From contig JAGBBW010000094.1 of NCBI GenBank assembly GCA_017938285.1, positions 1 through 61,411 on the forward strand: 61,411 nt of DNA, read 5' to 3'. Made by a program: the position numbers and the translations under genes. Every line of letters starts with the position of its first letter. Positions within the stretch are counted from its first letter, which is position 1. The notes beneath the pieces were generated by a model. It saw only the letters and a list, made by a program, of their open reading frames with translations. It did not search any database and was not told the origin of the DNA. Source of the DNA: Lachnospiraceae bacterium. Lineage in GTDB: Bacteria; Bacillota; Clostridia; Lachnospirales; Lachnospiraceae. Of this stretch, positions 16,980-24,268 are shown in pieces.

Positions 16980-17633
16980 TTATTCTGCTGTTTCTGCATT
17001 TACAGCGTATACTGTCTTTTCTTCGAACTTTTTCCTAAGTTCTTCTGGGTTTCCTAAGATCAGTTCCTCTTTCTGTAAAAGCAATACCTGATTTTCATAC
17101 ACCAGAGCAAACAAATCTTTTGTTTCAAAAGTATATTCCAGATGTTCATAAACAATTTTCTTTTCCTCTGTTTCAATGCCACTTAAAACAAGCTCTGTAT
17201 CAGAAAACCGAATCCGCAGCTTTTGGTTCTCCATGCCAGTATTCAACTGCTCCAGCAGCATTTTTGCTTTTTTCTCAAAAATATCCTGTTTATTACTATC
17301 CCTGCGCAGGTACAAGACACCAAGCAACATAGAAAATACTCCTGCAATCAGCGGTCCCATCAGCTCCTGAGGCTGCATGATTCCCGGTGCAAAGAGGAAC
17401 ACTCCCATGACCAGAAACAAGCCGCCCCATAACTTTTTCCGTGCCTTTCGTCTTTTTTGCACTGCTTCCGGTGCACGCCCCACACCGTTCATTTTATCTG
17501 TAATCTTCCAAAGAGCGGGCAGCTTTTTTCTGGAATTCTGCTGCGTCATCTGCTCCAGTATCCAGGCGGTCTGGAGGGAGAGTTCTTCCACATTGTAGGG
17601 TTTCATAAAGAAAATAAAATTCTGGTATGCCAT
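16980..17633 (-). CDS. Two-helix membrane protein with YcxB-like domain
   Basis: 217 residues. A basic cytoplasmic start is followed by two membrane helices (LWGGLFLVMGVFLFAPGIM and LIAGVFSMLLGVLYL, about residues 68-110). The C-terminal half resembles the YcxB-like domain: LRIRFSDTELVLSGIETEEKKIVYEHLEYTFETKDLFALVYENQVLLLQKEEL. Function unknown. Another in-frame ATG lies nine codons in (17606). It is 41 bases downstream-adjacent to the DUF5131 gene on the same strand. Confidence 0.65.
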   Translation of the reverse strand: MAYQNFIFFMKPYNVEELSLQTAWILEQMTQQNSRKKLPALWKITDKMNGVGRAPEAVQKRRKARKKLWGGLFLVMGVFLFAPGIMQPQELMGPLIAGVFSMLLGVLYLRRDSNKQDIFEKKAKMLLEQLNTGMENQKLRIRFSDTELVLSGIETEEKKIVYEHLEYTFETKDLFALVYENQVLLLQKEELILGNPEELRKKFEEKTVYAVNAETAE

Positions 17634-17713
17634 AAGTCAGCCTGCCTTTCGTTTTCCTGTTGTACATTTTACCATACTTTTCTTTTCTGAACAATCCACC
17701 TTGAGCACAAACT

Positions 17714-19468
17714 CTACATTTCCTCCGGGCATTCCATTCCCAATAATCCACAGGCTTCCTTTAACACCTTCTGTACCGCCTCCACCAGCACCAGCCGCGC
17801 CTGTTTTTCTTCCTTCTCTGCACTCAGAATCGGACATTCATGGTAAAATTTATTAAACGCACTGGCAACAGAAATAATGTACCGGGCCACAACGGAAGGC
17901 TCATACCGTTCCACTGCTCCCAACACCGCATCCTCGTAGCCAGCCAGTGTTTTCACAAGGGCATAGCTGGTATCCTCGGTCAAAAGATTATATTCCAAAT
18001 TCTTTTTCTTCCCATCTGCCCACTGTTCTTTCGCTGTACCGCCTGTCTCCTCTTCCCTGCTCTGCTTCTTTTCCTCTTCACTCTTCCGCAAAATACTTTT
18101 CGCCCGGGCATAAGTATACTGCACATAAGGCCCCGTTGTTCCCTCAAAGCTCAGCACATCCTCCCAGTTAAAATCCACATTTTTGATTCGCTGATTGAAA
18201 AGGTCGTGAAAAATTACAGCCCCGACTCCTACCATCTTTGCCGTTTCTTCTTTGTTTTTCAATTCTGGATTTTTACTCTGAATAGCCGCCATGGCCCGTT
18301 CCATGGCCTCCTTCAAAATATCCTCCGCATAAATAATATTGCCGGACCGGGTAGAAAGCTTTGCCCCTGCCAGACTTACCAGACCATACGGCACATGTAC
18401 CAGGGAATCCGCAAACTCATATCCCATTACCTTAATTGCCGTAAATACCTGCTTAAAATGCAGTGTCTGCTCCAGTCCGGTCACATACAGGCATTTTTCA
18501 AAATCGTAGGTTTTCTTCCGGTACAGCACTGCAGCAATGTCCCTGGAATGATAAATAGAACCACCGTCACGCTTCGTAATCAGACAGGGCGGCATATCAT
18601 ACTCCTCCAGACTGATAATGTTTGCCCCCTGACTTTCCTCAAGTAACTTCTTTTCCTTTAACTCCTCCACCAGTGCCGGAACCTTGTCACGGTAAAAACT
18701 CTCTCCCAGGTAAGAATCAAAGGAAATACCTAACAGCTGGTACACCCGTTCAAACTCCACCATGCTGATTTCTTTGAACCAGTTCCAGATATCCAGTGCC
18801 TCTTCATTATTTTGCTCCATTTTCACAAACCAGCTCCGGGCTTCTTCCAAAAGATCCTTGTCCTGCTCCGCCTCGTTATTAAACTTTACATAAATCCGCA
18901 GCAGCTCCTCAATGCCCTTTTCTTCCACCGCTTCCTTGCTGCTCCACCGCTTGTACGCCACAATCAGTTTACCAAACTGGGTACCCCAGTCCCCCAGATG
19001 ATTGATTCGTACCACCCGATAGCCCAGCTTCTCATAAATCTTGTACAGAGAATTTCCAATGACTGTGGTCCGCAGATGTCCCACATGGAAATTCTTTGCG
19101 ATGTTTGGGGAAGAATAGTCCATGCAGATTGTCTTTCCCTTCCCTGTGTGCTTAACGCCACAGTTTTCCTGGCTGACCACTGTAAGACACTGTTTTACAT
19201 AGGCTGCCCGGTCAAGAAACATATTGCAGTAGCCATTCACCGCTTCTACCCTGGCAATTCCAAGCGCCTCTTTGTCCGCCTCCAGGCTTGTTTTCAGTTC
19301 CTCTGCAATCAGCTTCGGACTTTTCCGCAATACCTTTGCAAAAGTATAGCAGGGCAGGGCGAAATCCCCCATGGCGTCATCCGGTGGCGTTTCCAGAAGC
19401 CCCCATATCTGGTCACTGGTAGTTCCTTCTAACAGTTTTGTCAGATAGTTACAGATTGTTTGTTTCAT
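17714..19468 (-). CDS. argS: Arginyl-tRNA synthetase
   Basis: 584-residue class I synthetase that charges tRNA-Arg. The HIGH-type motif is FHVGHLRTTVIGN (near 125-137), preceded by DYSSPNIAK, and the C-terminal all-helical anticodon domain (DALRVEPS-type block) ends the protein with LLTEDTSYALVKTLAGYEDAV and YIISVASAFNKFYHECPIL. As in most ArgS, KMSK is degenerate (AKLSTRSGN). ATG 19468 is chosen, 7 bases after GGAAGGAG; the ATG two codons earlier is too close. Expression appears to be controlled by the leader peptide and attenuator at 19506-19696. Confidence 0.97.
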   Translation of the reverse strand: MKQTICNYLTKLLEGTTSDQIWGLLETPPDDAMGDFALPCYTFAKVLRKSPKLIAEELKTSLEADKEALGIARVEAVNGYCNMFLDRAAYVKQCLTVVSQENCGVKHTGKGKTICMDYSSPNIAKNFHVGHLRTTVIGNSLYKIYEKLGYRVVRINHLGDWGTQFGKLIVAYKRWSSKEAVEEKGIEELLRIYVKFNNEAEQDKDLLEEARSWFVKMEQNNEEALDIWNWFKEISMVEFERVYQLLGISFDSYLGESFYRDKVPALVEELKEKKLLEESQGANIISLEEYDMPPCLITKRDGGSIYHSRDIAAVLYRKKTYDFEKCLYVTGLEQTLHFKQVFTAIKVMGYEFADSLVHVPYGLVSLAGAKLSTRSGNIIYAEDILKEAMERAMAAIQSKNPELKNKEETAKMVGVGAVIFHDLFNQRIKNVDFNWEDVLSFEGTTGPYVQYTYARAKSILRKSEEEKKQSREEETGGTAKEQWADGKKKNLEYNLLTEDTSYALVKTLAGYEDAVLGAVERYEPSVVARYIISVASAFNKFYHECPILSAEKEEKQARLVLVEAVQKVLKEACGLLGMECPEEM

Positions 19469-19505
19469 AATCATTCTCCTTCCTCATTTCTGCGTAAGCA
19501 GGTAA

Positions 19506-19556
19506 TAAAAAAAGAACCGCAACAAACTGGCACCATGCCAAATCTATTACGGTTCT
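19506..19556 (-). terminator. Attenuator terminator upstream of argS
   Basis: On the transcribed strand AGAACCG (19550-19556) pairs with CGGTTCT (19513-19519), extended by T-G and A-T pairs, encloses a TGGCA/TGCCA inner hairpin and is followed by seven T (19506-19512). It sits 38 bases before the argS start. Confidence 0.85.
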
Positions 19557-19652
19557 GCTATGATTTCTTTATAAACAGCACCGCACGAAAACAAGACGTA
19601 CTCTCTTGCAGCCATGCGGTAAAATTTCATGGACTACAAGAACTTACGTCTT
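19550..19652 (-). promoter_or_regulatory. Mutually exclusive RNA helices of the argS attenuator
   Basis: Helix A: AAGACGTA (19645-19652, the last Arg codons of the leader) with TACGTCTT (19593-19600), extended by TCTTG (19637-19641) with CAAGA (19604-19608). Helix B: ACCGCA (19615-19620) with TGCGGT (19580-19585). Antiterminator: TGCGGTGCTG (19576-19585) with CAGAACCGTA (9 of 10 pairs), which uses the terminator's 5' arm. A and B interlock and cannot form together as a simple fold; B blocks the antiterminator. Confidence 0.7.
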
Positions 19653-19696
19653 ACTCTGCGTCTTAATCTTAAGCTGTTTACACAAGATACTTTCAT
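19634..19696 (-). CDS. Arginine-rich leader peptide of argS
   Basis: A 20-codon frame immediately upstream of the argS attenuator, with six Arg codons clustered in its second half (LRLRRRVRRK; codons AGA, AGA, CGC, AGA, AGA, CGT) and a TAG stop. A purine-rich GAGAGGGA lies about 7 bases before the ATG. Codon clustering for the cognate amino acid, the following overlapping helices and the terminator are the hallmarks of ribosome-mediated attenuation: slow decoding of Arg codons would leave helix A free to form and allow read-through into argS. Regulatory role is inferred; the peptide itself probably has no other function. Confidence 0.8.
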   Translation of the reverse strand: MKVSCVNSLRLRRRVRRKFL

Positions 19697-19805
19697 GTTA
19701 TTTCCCTCTCTTTGGAATATGCAATGTACTTTATCATATTTGAAGTCGAAATGCAAGCATAATTTTGTGCTGATATTTTTCTACTTTTTTACCAATTCAT
19801 GTTAT

Positions 19806-19955
19806 CTAAATTCCTTTTAAACAAAAATCAATCAGGTTCATATGAATAATCCCATCTCTGGAAATCGGTATTTTATCCATGGAAACTACATACTTTGGAT
19901 AATTATCCAACACACTGTCATACGCTCCAAATTCACGCATTTCTCGTTTTACCAT
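19806..19955 (-). pseudogene. C-terminal remnant of an AAA ATPase (DUF4143-type)
   Basis: 49 codons reading REFGAYDSVLDNYPKYVV then SMDKIPISRDGIIHMNLIDF, which matches the extreme C-terminus of the common prokaryotic AAA ATPase family with a C-terminal DUF4143-like nuclease-fold domain (usual length about 400 residues). The ATPase core is missing. The ATG at 19955 is internal to the parental gene, and a GGTGAAG upstream could still allow translation. Read as a decayed gene. Confidence 0.7.
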
Positions 19956-20004
19956 ATCTTCACCTTTTTTATTATTATCATATCATGTTTTTTAACGACT
20001 TTCA

Positions 20005-20068
20005 ACAAAATTAAATAGGTTTAATTTTGTTCTTATCATTCAATTCAAAATTAAATCCATTTAATTTT
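20005..20068. promoter_or_regulatory. Two related AT-rich palindromes
   Basis: ACAAAATTAAA-tagg-TTTAATTTTGT (20005-20030) and AAAATTAAAT-cc-ATTTAATTTT (20047-20068). Both share the AAAATTAAA half-site. They look like paired operators, but the gene they served may have been lost with the adjacent ATPase remnant. Confidence 0.55.
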
Positions 20069-20121
20069 CCTAACATAAGGTATCCTATATCCTCTTTAAA
20101 TTGGAAGTACACTCATAAATT

Positions 20122-20415
20122 TTAACACTGCCGTTTTACTATTTGCAACTCATATCCTAACGCCTGAAGTATGTTACAAAATATCCGCAGAGAGGGACTA
20201 TTTTCTCTTTTCTCAATCCGCGAAATCACCTGCTGCCTGCTCCCGGTCAATTCTGCCAGTTGGCTCTGCGTCATTTTTTCTTTCTTCCTGATACATATCA
20301 TCTCTCCAATCAGGCGATATTCTTCACGACTATCTTCCCATAATTGTTCAAACTCTTTTGAGGTACTTTTTCTTTTTTTAATTTCTTCCTGTACATTTAA
20401 CTGTTCAAAAGGCAT
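20122..20415 (-). CDS. HTH (XRE) antitoxin of a RelE/HigB-type module
   Basis: 97 residues. A helical N-terminal stretch with EEIKKRKSTSKEFEQLWEDSREEYRLIGEMI is followed by an XRE helix-turn-helix (MTQSQLAELTGSRQQVISRIEKRENSPSLRIFCNILQALGYEL). It lies 17 bases downstream of a RelE-superfamily toxin gene; toxin-first order with an XRE antitoxin is the HigBA arrangement. The antitoxin probably binds the dyad at 20801-20822. Confidence 0.87.
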   Translation of the reverse strand: MPFEQLNVQEEIKKRKSTSKEFEQLWEDSREEYRLIGEMICIRKKEKMTQSQLAELTGSRQQVISRIEKRENSPSLRIFCNILQALGYELQIVKRQC

Positions 20416-20432
20416 TCTGCTCTCCTCCCAGA

Positions 20433-20771
20433 CTAAATAAAACTTTTTCCCAACATTTTTCCAAGCTCTTTTGCCCGTCTAATTACAACTTTCTTATCCG
20501 TCTTTTCTGTCCGATTTTTTTGTTTACGGCATGCGTGCAGTAAATATATATCCTCTTCCTCTACCGTAACATAAAAAATCCTGTTATGTTTTTGAAAATA
20601 GACCTCATAGATTTTCTTTTCCCACTGCTTAAATATTATTTTCTCTAACTCTCCATTTTCCATACATTCCAGTACGGAAAAGGCATCTACCCGTTCCGGT
20701 TCTGTTAATGAATCGATATACTCCATTATCAAATCCCTACCGGAAGAAGATTTATAAGTGTGTAAATTCAT
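20433..20771 (-). CDS. RelE/ParE-superfamily toxin (HigB/Gp49-like)
   Basis: 112 residues, basic, with the Gp49/HigB pattern: a GRDLIMEYIDSLTEPERVDAF helix, IIFKQWEKKIYEVYF and RIFYVTVEEEDIYLLHACRKQKNRTEKTDKKVVIRRAKEL, where the K/R-rich helix after HACRKQ carries the residues used for mRNA cleavage in this family. Start at ATG 20771 after AGGAGGG; upstream in-frame codons run through the promoter. First gene of a two-gene operon with the antitoxin. Confidence 0.87.
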   Translation of the reverse strand: MNLHTYKSSSGRDLIMEYIDSLTEPERVDAFSVLECMENGELEKIIFKQWEKKIYEVYFQKHNRIFYVTVEEEDIYLLHACRKQKNRTEKTDKKVVIRRAKELGKMLGKSFI

Positions 20772-20798
20772 GTCCCTCCTTTCTATCTCTCCTCTCTC

Positions 20799-20827
20799 AT
20801 AATACAACTTATTCGTTGTATTGTCAA
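20799..20827 (-). promoter_or_regulatory. Promoter and operator of the toxin-antitoxin operon
   Basis: TTGACA (20822-20827), 17-bp spacer, TATTAT (20799-20804). The spacer is filled by a perfect dyad AATACAAC-N6-GTTGTATT (20801-20822), a textbook place for autorepression by the XRE antitoxin. Confidence 0.85.
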
Positions 20828-20948
20828 GTAAAAACAAAGCGTTTCTGACCATATACAGCCAAAAACACTATATTTTTTCTTGATACTATTCTGCTTTTTT
20901 CTTCGCCCCGATTTCCACACACCTGTTCTGCCAGCCTGCTCTAAATCC

Positions 20949-21776
20949 TCACGCCCGCTTCTGGCAATGCTCGCAAAAGTACACCGTACCACCCATATAC
21001 GCCGCCTTGTGGATTTCATACCCGCACCGCATACATGGCTCATGCAGGGAATTTTTGCTCAGCTGTGTCACATAACCGCCTTTCTCCCCAAACAGCGTTT
21101 TCTCTGTATTCCTTCCGCCACCGTCGCACATTTCCCGCAGAATCTTCCGTACCGAAGTATACAGTGTCTGAACATCCTCCTCCGTGGCATTTGCCATATC
21201 AAACCGCGGGTTAATTCCCGCGTCCCACAAAATATCCTGCAGCACACCGTTACCCAGCCCCGGAATGCGCTGCTCCGTGGCAAGAAATGCCTTAGCAGAG
21301 AGTTTCTTTCCGTTTGCCGGATAAAGGCTTTTGAAATACTCATAAGAAAACTCTTCTGTCAGTGGATCAGGCTTTGTACTGGAAGAAATATAATATCCTT
21401 CCTCACATTGCCCCTTCGGGAATACCATCAGAAAACCATACATCTGAATGGACACAAACATCGCCGTATCATCATCAAAATAAACCGCCAGCTGGTGATT
21501 CTTCGGGAACTTTTTCTTATCCTCATAATACTTCGGATAGGACCCATCCGAAAGAAGAAGCATGCTGTCCTCTGTGTCAATTTCCAAAATACCGCCCTGA
21601 TGTCTGGCTGCTTCTATGGTCTGACCCTCCAGCAGTTCTTCAAAACCGTCCTGTCCACACTTCACCCAGGCAAACCTGTGGGGCGTATGCAGAAGCTCAA
21701 TGTAACTGATAATTTTCCCTTTTAAATGCTCGTTTATCTGATTTGCAATAGTATAACTTTCTGGTAATTCTAACAT
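20949..21776 (-). CDS. Fpg/Nei-like DNA glycosylase homologue lacking the catalytic proline
   Basis: 275 residues with the overall MutM/Nei architecture: N-terminal beta domain, helix-two-turn-helix region (FLATEQRIPGLGNGVLQDILWDAGINPR) and a C-terminal four-Cys zinc finger (CMRCGY...YFCEHCQ). Canonical Fpg starts MPELPEV, with Pro2 as the Schiff-base nucleophile; here it starts MLELPES, so Pro2 is Leu while Glu3 is kept. The finger arginine expected in GRGT is also absent (MGGTVYFC). Start at ATG 21776 after AGGAGG, so the altered residue 2 is not an annotation artefact. Activity is doubtful or differs from classical Fpg. Confidence 0.85.
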   Translation of the reverse strand: MLELPESYTIANQINEHLKGKIISYIELLHTPHRFAWVKCGQDGFEELLEGQTIEAARHQGGILEIDTEDSMLLLSDGSYPKYYEDKKKFPKNHQLAVYFDDDTAMFVSIQMYGFLMVFPKGQCEEGYYISSSTKPDPLTEEFSYEYFKSLYPANGKKLSAKAFLATEQRIPGLGNGVLQDILWDAGINPRFDMANATEEDVQTLYTSVRKILREMCDGGGRNTEKTLFGEKGGYVTQLSKNSLHEPCMRCGYEIHKAAYMGGTVYFCEHCQKRA

Positions 21777-21801
21777 ACGCCCCTCCTGAATTTGTTTTTC
21801 T

Positions 21802-22089
21802 TTACTTCTTCCAGCGTTCCAGTGTTGGAAGGAATTTTCCAAGCTGTTCCTTTGCTTCTTCCAGTGTCTTACATCTGCCATCCTTTACTTCAATCGGCGC
21901 ACAAATATCAATCATTTCCTCCAGCGTGCACTCGCCAAGCTCACCATCCTGAAAGCAGTAGCAGCACCACTTGTCATTCTTTGTACCGTCTGCATTTTTT
22001 GAAATATGTTCCTCCTGTAACAGCGGCATACCGCAGCTCTGGCATATCTTTACCTTTGACCAGTCCATTTCCTTTGTGTTTGTTTCCAT
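21802..22089 (-). CDS. Zinc-ribbon domain protein
   Basis: 95 residues with ICQSCGMPL, then DKWCCYCFQDGEL, giving a CxxC...CCxC metal site at residues 18-47, followed by an acidic helical tail (CTLEEMIDICAPIEV; CKTLEEAKEQLGKFLPTL). It matches the putative zinc-ribbon family often annotated in Clostridia, with no proven role. Start is the ATG 8 bases after GGGAGG (22089). It is 25 bases upstream of the Fpg-like gene on the same strand and probably co-transcribed. Confidence 0.8.
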   Translation of the reverse strand: METNTKEMDWSKVKICQSCGMPLLQEEHISKNADGTKNDKWCCYCFQDGELGECTLEEMIDICAPIEVKDGRCKTLEEAKEQLGKFLPTLERWKK

Positions 22090-22251
22090 GTCCATTTCCT
22101 CCCATTATGATGATTCTGTCTCCGGGATATCGGTGAATTTCCCTGTCTGTTATATGTTCCAGATATCGTTCCATTTCGAACCGATTTCCCATTGCCGACT
22201 ATATCCTACCAGAGAAAAACTGACACCTGTATGTCATATTTAAAATTTTAC

Positions 22252-22278
22252 GTAACGATTCCGTACCTTCATAGTTAT
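22252..22278. repeat. Dispersed 27-bp imperfect palindrome, copy A
   Basis: GTAACGATTC...CATAGTTAT, 24 of 27 bases identical to copy B at 45689-45715. The ends can pair weakly. It lies just after the stop of the WYL regulator. Confidence 0.65.
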
Positions 22279-22282
22279 AATT

Positions 22283-23200
22283 TTACTCATAATTTCCCAG
22301 CATTTTTCGAATCCGCTTCTGCACTTCCACCCGGACACTCTCTGGTTCCAGCACCTTTGCCGATGGTCCAAACCATAGAATCAGGCTGTATACCCACTCA
22401 TCCAGCGGATAGGCACAATGAACAAGATAATTTCCATCTTCCAGAACTTCCAGTTCCGATTCATCAAAACGGTCAAAAATCCGGTAAGCTTCTTTTTTAT
22501 CAATCCAGAGTATCAGGGGAGTAACCGGAAACTTTCCTGCCGCAGCCGCTTCTGCTGATTCCAGTAAAAGTGGCTGCTCTTCTTCCTCTGGCTCCTTTTT
22601 TGGCACAAAGCTCTCCTCCGACACCACCAGTCTCTGCATCCGGAATAATTTAAACGTCCGGAACTCCTGACGTTCCCTGCAATAGGCCCGCAGATACCAG
22701 GTATATTCCTTAAACTGAAGCTGCACCGGTTCCACCGTCCGGCGGCTCATCGGACGGTTCTGTCCATAATAATCAAAACTGACTACATGCCGGGTCAGAA
22801 TTGCTTTCTTTATATCCTCATACATCTGTTTCCTGAGTCCACTCCAATCCGACAAGTCAATATTTACCCAGGGAACCGGCTCTGCCTGAAAAAACTCGCC
22901 AAGCTTTTTCAAGGTCTCCTGCTCCTCCACTACTTCTGCTTCCTGAAAGCCAACAAGCGCAGAAAGAATTTCCTGCTGCTCTTTCCTCGTCAGAAGCAGC
23001 TTGTTCAATACAAACTCCTCCGTCAGGCTGATGCCGCCATTTTTTCCTTTTTTACAGTACACCGGAATTCCTGCCATACTCAGTGCCTCAATATCACGGT
23101 ATATCGTTCTTACAGAAACTTCAAACCGCTCTGCCAGTTCTCCTGCCGTTACAGTTCCTTTATTCATCAGAATATAAATAATTCCAAGCAGCCGTTCCAT
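22283..23200 (-). CDS. HTH and WYL domain transcriptional regulator (YafY type)
   Basis: 305 residues. The N-terminal DeoR-like winged helix (LLGIIYILMNKGTVTAGELAERFEVSVRTIYRDIEALSMAGIPVY) is followed by a WYL domain near residues 135-215 (VVSFDYYGQNRPMSRRTVEPVQLQFKEYTWYLRAYCRERQEFRTFKLFRMQRLVV) and a C-terminal WCX extension. WYL proteins sense nucleic acid or nucleotide ligands. Start at ATG 23200 after AAAGGAAG. The neighbouring gene on this strand is the zinc-ribbon protein; no target is evident. Confidence 0.9.
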   Translation of the reverse strand: MERLLGIIYILMNKGTVTAGELAERFEVSVRTIYRDIEALSMAGIPVYCKKGKNGGISLTEEFVLNKLLLTRKEQQEILSALVGFQEAEVVEEQETLKKLGEFFQAEPVPWVNIDLSDWSGLRKQMYEDIKKAILTRHVVSFDYYGQNRPMSRRTVEPVQLQFKEYTWYLRAYCRERQEFRTFKLFRMQRLVVSEESFVPKKEPEEEEQPLLLESAEAAAAGKFPVTPLILWIDKKEAYRIFDRFDESELEVLEDGNYLVHCAYPLDEWVYSLILWFGPSAKVLEPESVRVEVQKRIRKMLGNYE

Positions 23201-23331
23201 CCTGATTCTTCCTTTCACCGTTTCCTTCCATACTTCTCTTTCCTGCTATCCTTCCCTATATTCCAAGGAAGTACCGACTAATTCATTGCTTTCTTAGAAG
23301 ACTCCGGCAGATCGCATGAATTTGAGAATGC

Positions 23332-23361
23332 AAAAAAGACCTTTGCTTTTTTGCAAAAGTC
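23332..23361 (-). terminator. Terminator of the DegV-PlsC-DegV operon
   Basis: GACTTTTGC (23353-23361) pairs with GCAAAGGTC (23338-23346), one G-T wobble, 6-base A loop, followed on the transcribed strand by six T (23332-23337). Confidence 0.85.
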
Positions 23362-23375
23362 CTTTCTGTTTTTTA

Positions 23376-24248
23376 CTAAATTCCTTTTAATTCTCTGCCA
23401 TAATACGTCAGTGCCATTGCTCCCGGACCAGTGTGCGCACCAATCACCGGACCAATATCGCCAAAAATAATTTTCTTTGGATGAAACTCCCGTTCTACCA
23501 GTTCTGCCAGTGCTTTTGCTTCCTCTATGCAGTCGCTGTGGGAAATCCCGACATATCCAAATTCTTCCAAGTCAGCAGATGCTTTCATCTTACTGAACAA
23601 TTCCGTAATAGAAGCTTTACGTCCCCTCACCTTACCAACACTCTGCAGTTTTCCTGCCATGTCCATAATGATAATCGGCTTAATCTGCAGCACCGATCCG
23701 GCAATTGCTGTTGTTGCGCTGATTCTGCCACCTCTCTTTAAAAAGAACAGGTTTTCCACCGTAATCTGATGGTGGATATGATCTTTGACAGCATCCACCT
23801 TTTCTATAATTTCCTCCATGGAACAGCCTTCTTCCCGAAGCTGCGCTGCATAATATACCAGAAGTCCCTGACCTCCGGTAGCTGCAAACGTATCTGTATG
23901 CAGAATTTTTCTCTCCGGAAACTCGTCCTTCAATTCATTAATCACCATGACACCATTATTATAGGTTGCAGACAAGCCGGAAGAAAATCCTACATATAAA
24001 ATATCCTTTCCTTCCTGCAGGCATGCTCTCATATGCTCTTCAAAATGTCCCAGTGTCACAGCAGATGTTTTGATATTGGCACCATTTCTTAATAAATCAT
24101 AGCACTTCTTTACTTCAATATCCCGGTTCAGTACCGGTGGCTGGTCGTCTACAATTACCTCCAGCTGCATCACATGCAGATTAAACTGCTGCACATATTC
24201 CTGTGGTAAATCACAGGACGAATCTGTGAAAATCTCAAATGTTCTCAT
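23376..24248 (-). CDS. DegV family fatty-acid-binding protein
   Basis: 290 residues. Hallmarks are FTDSSCDLP at the N-terminus, SAVTLGHFEEH and LYVGFSSGLSATYNN (fatty-acid carboxylate binding loop), HTDTFAATGGQGLLVYYAAQL, FLKRGGRISATTAIAGSVLQIKPII and IGAHTGPGAMAL near the C-terminus. DegV/FakB proteins present fatty acids to a kinase for phosphorylation and entry into phospholipid synthesis. The gene is paired with plsC and a second degV; the kinase fakA is not in the window. ATG 24248 follows GGAG; longer starts overlap plsC. Confidence 0.92.
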   Translation of the reverse strand: MRTFEIFTDSSCDLPQEYVQQFNLHVMQLEVIVDDQPPVLNRDIEVKKCYDLLRNGANIKTSAVTLGHFEEHMRACLQEGKDILYVGFSSGLSATYNNGVMVINELKDEFPERKILHTDTFAATGGQGLLVYYAAQLREEGCSMEEIIEKVDAVKDHIHHQITVENLFFLKRGGRISATTAIAGSVLQIKPIIIMDMAGKLQSVGKVRGRKASITELFSKMKASADLEEFGYVGISHSDCIEEAKALAELVEREFHPKKIIFGDIGPVIGAHTGPGAMALTYYGRELKGI

Positions 24249-24268
24249 AACTACACTCCCTATTCTCT

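Noticed and set aside
17840-18646. 268-codon plus-strand frame
   Set aside because: Antisense to argS; no ribosome site and no recognisable domain.
19506-19696. T-box riboswitch upstream of argS
   Set aside because: A TGGTGCC sequence occurs inside the terminator hairpin, but there is no AGGGTGGNACCGCG core and no Stem I; an Arg-rich reading frame explains the leader better.
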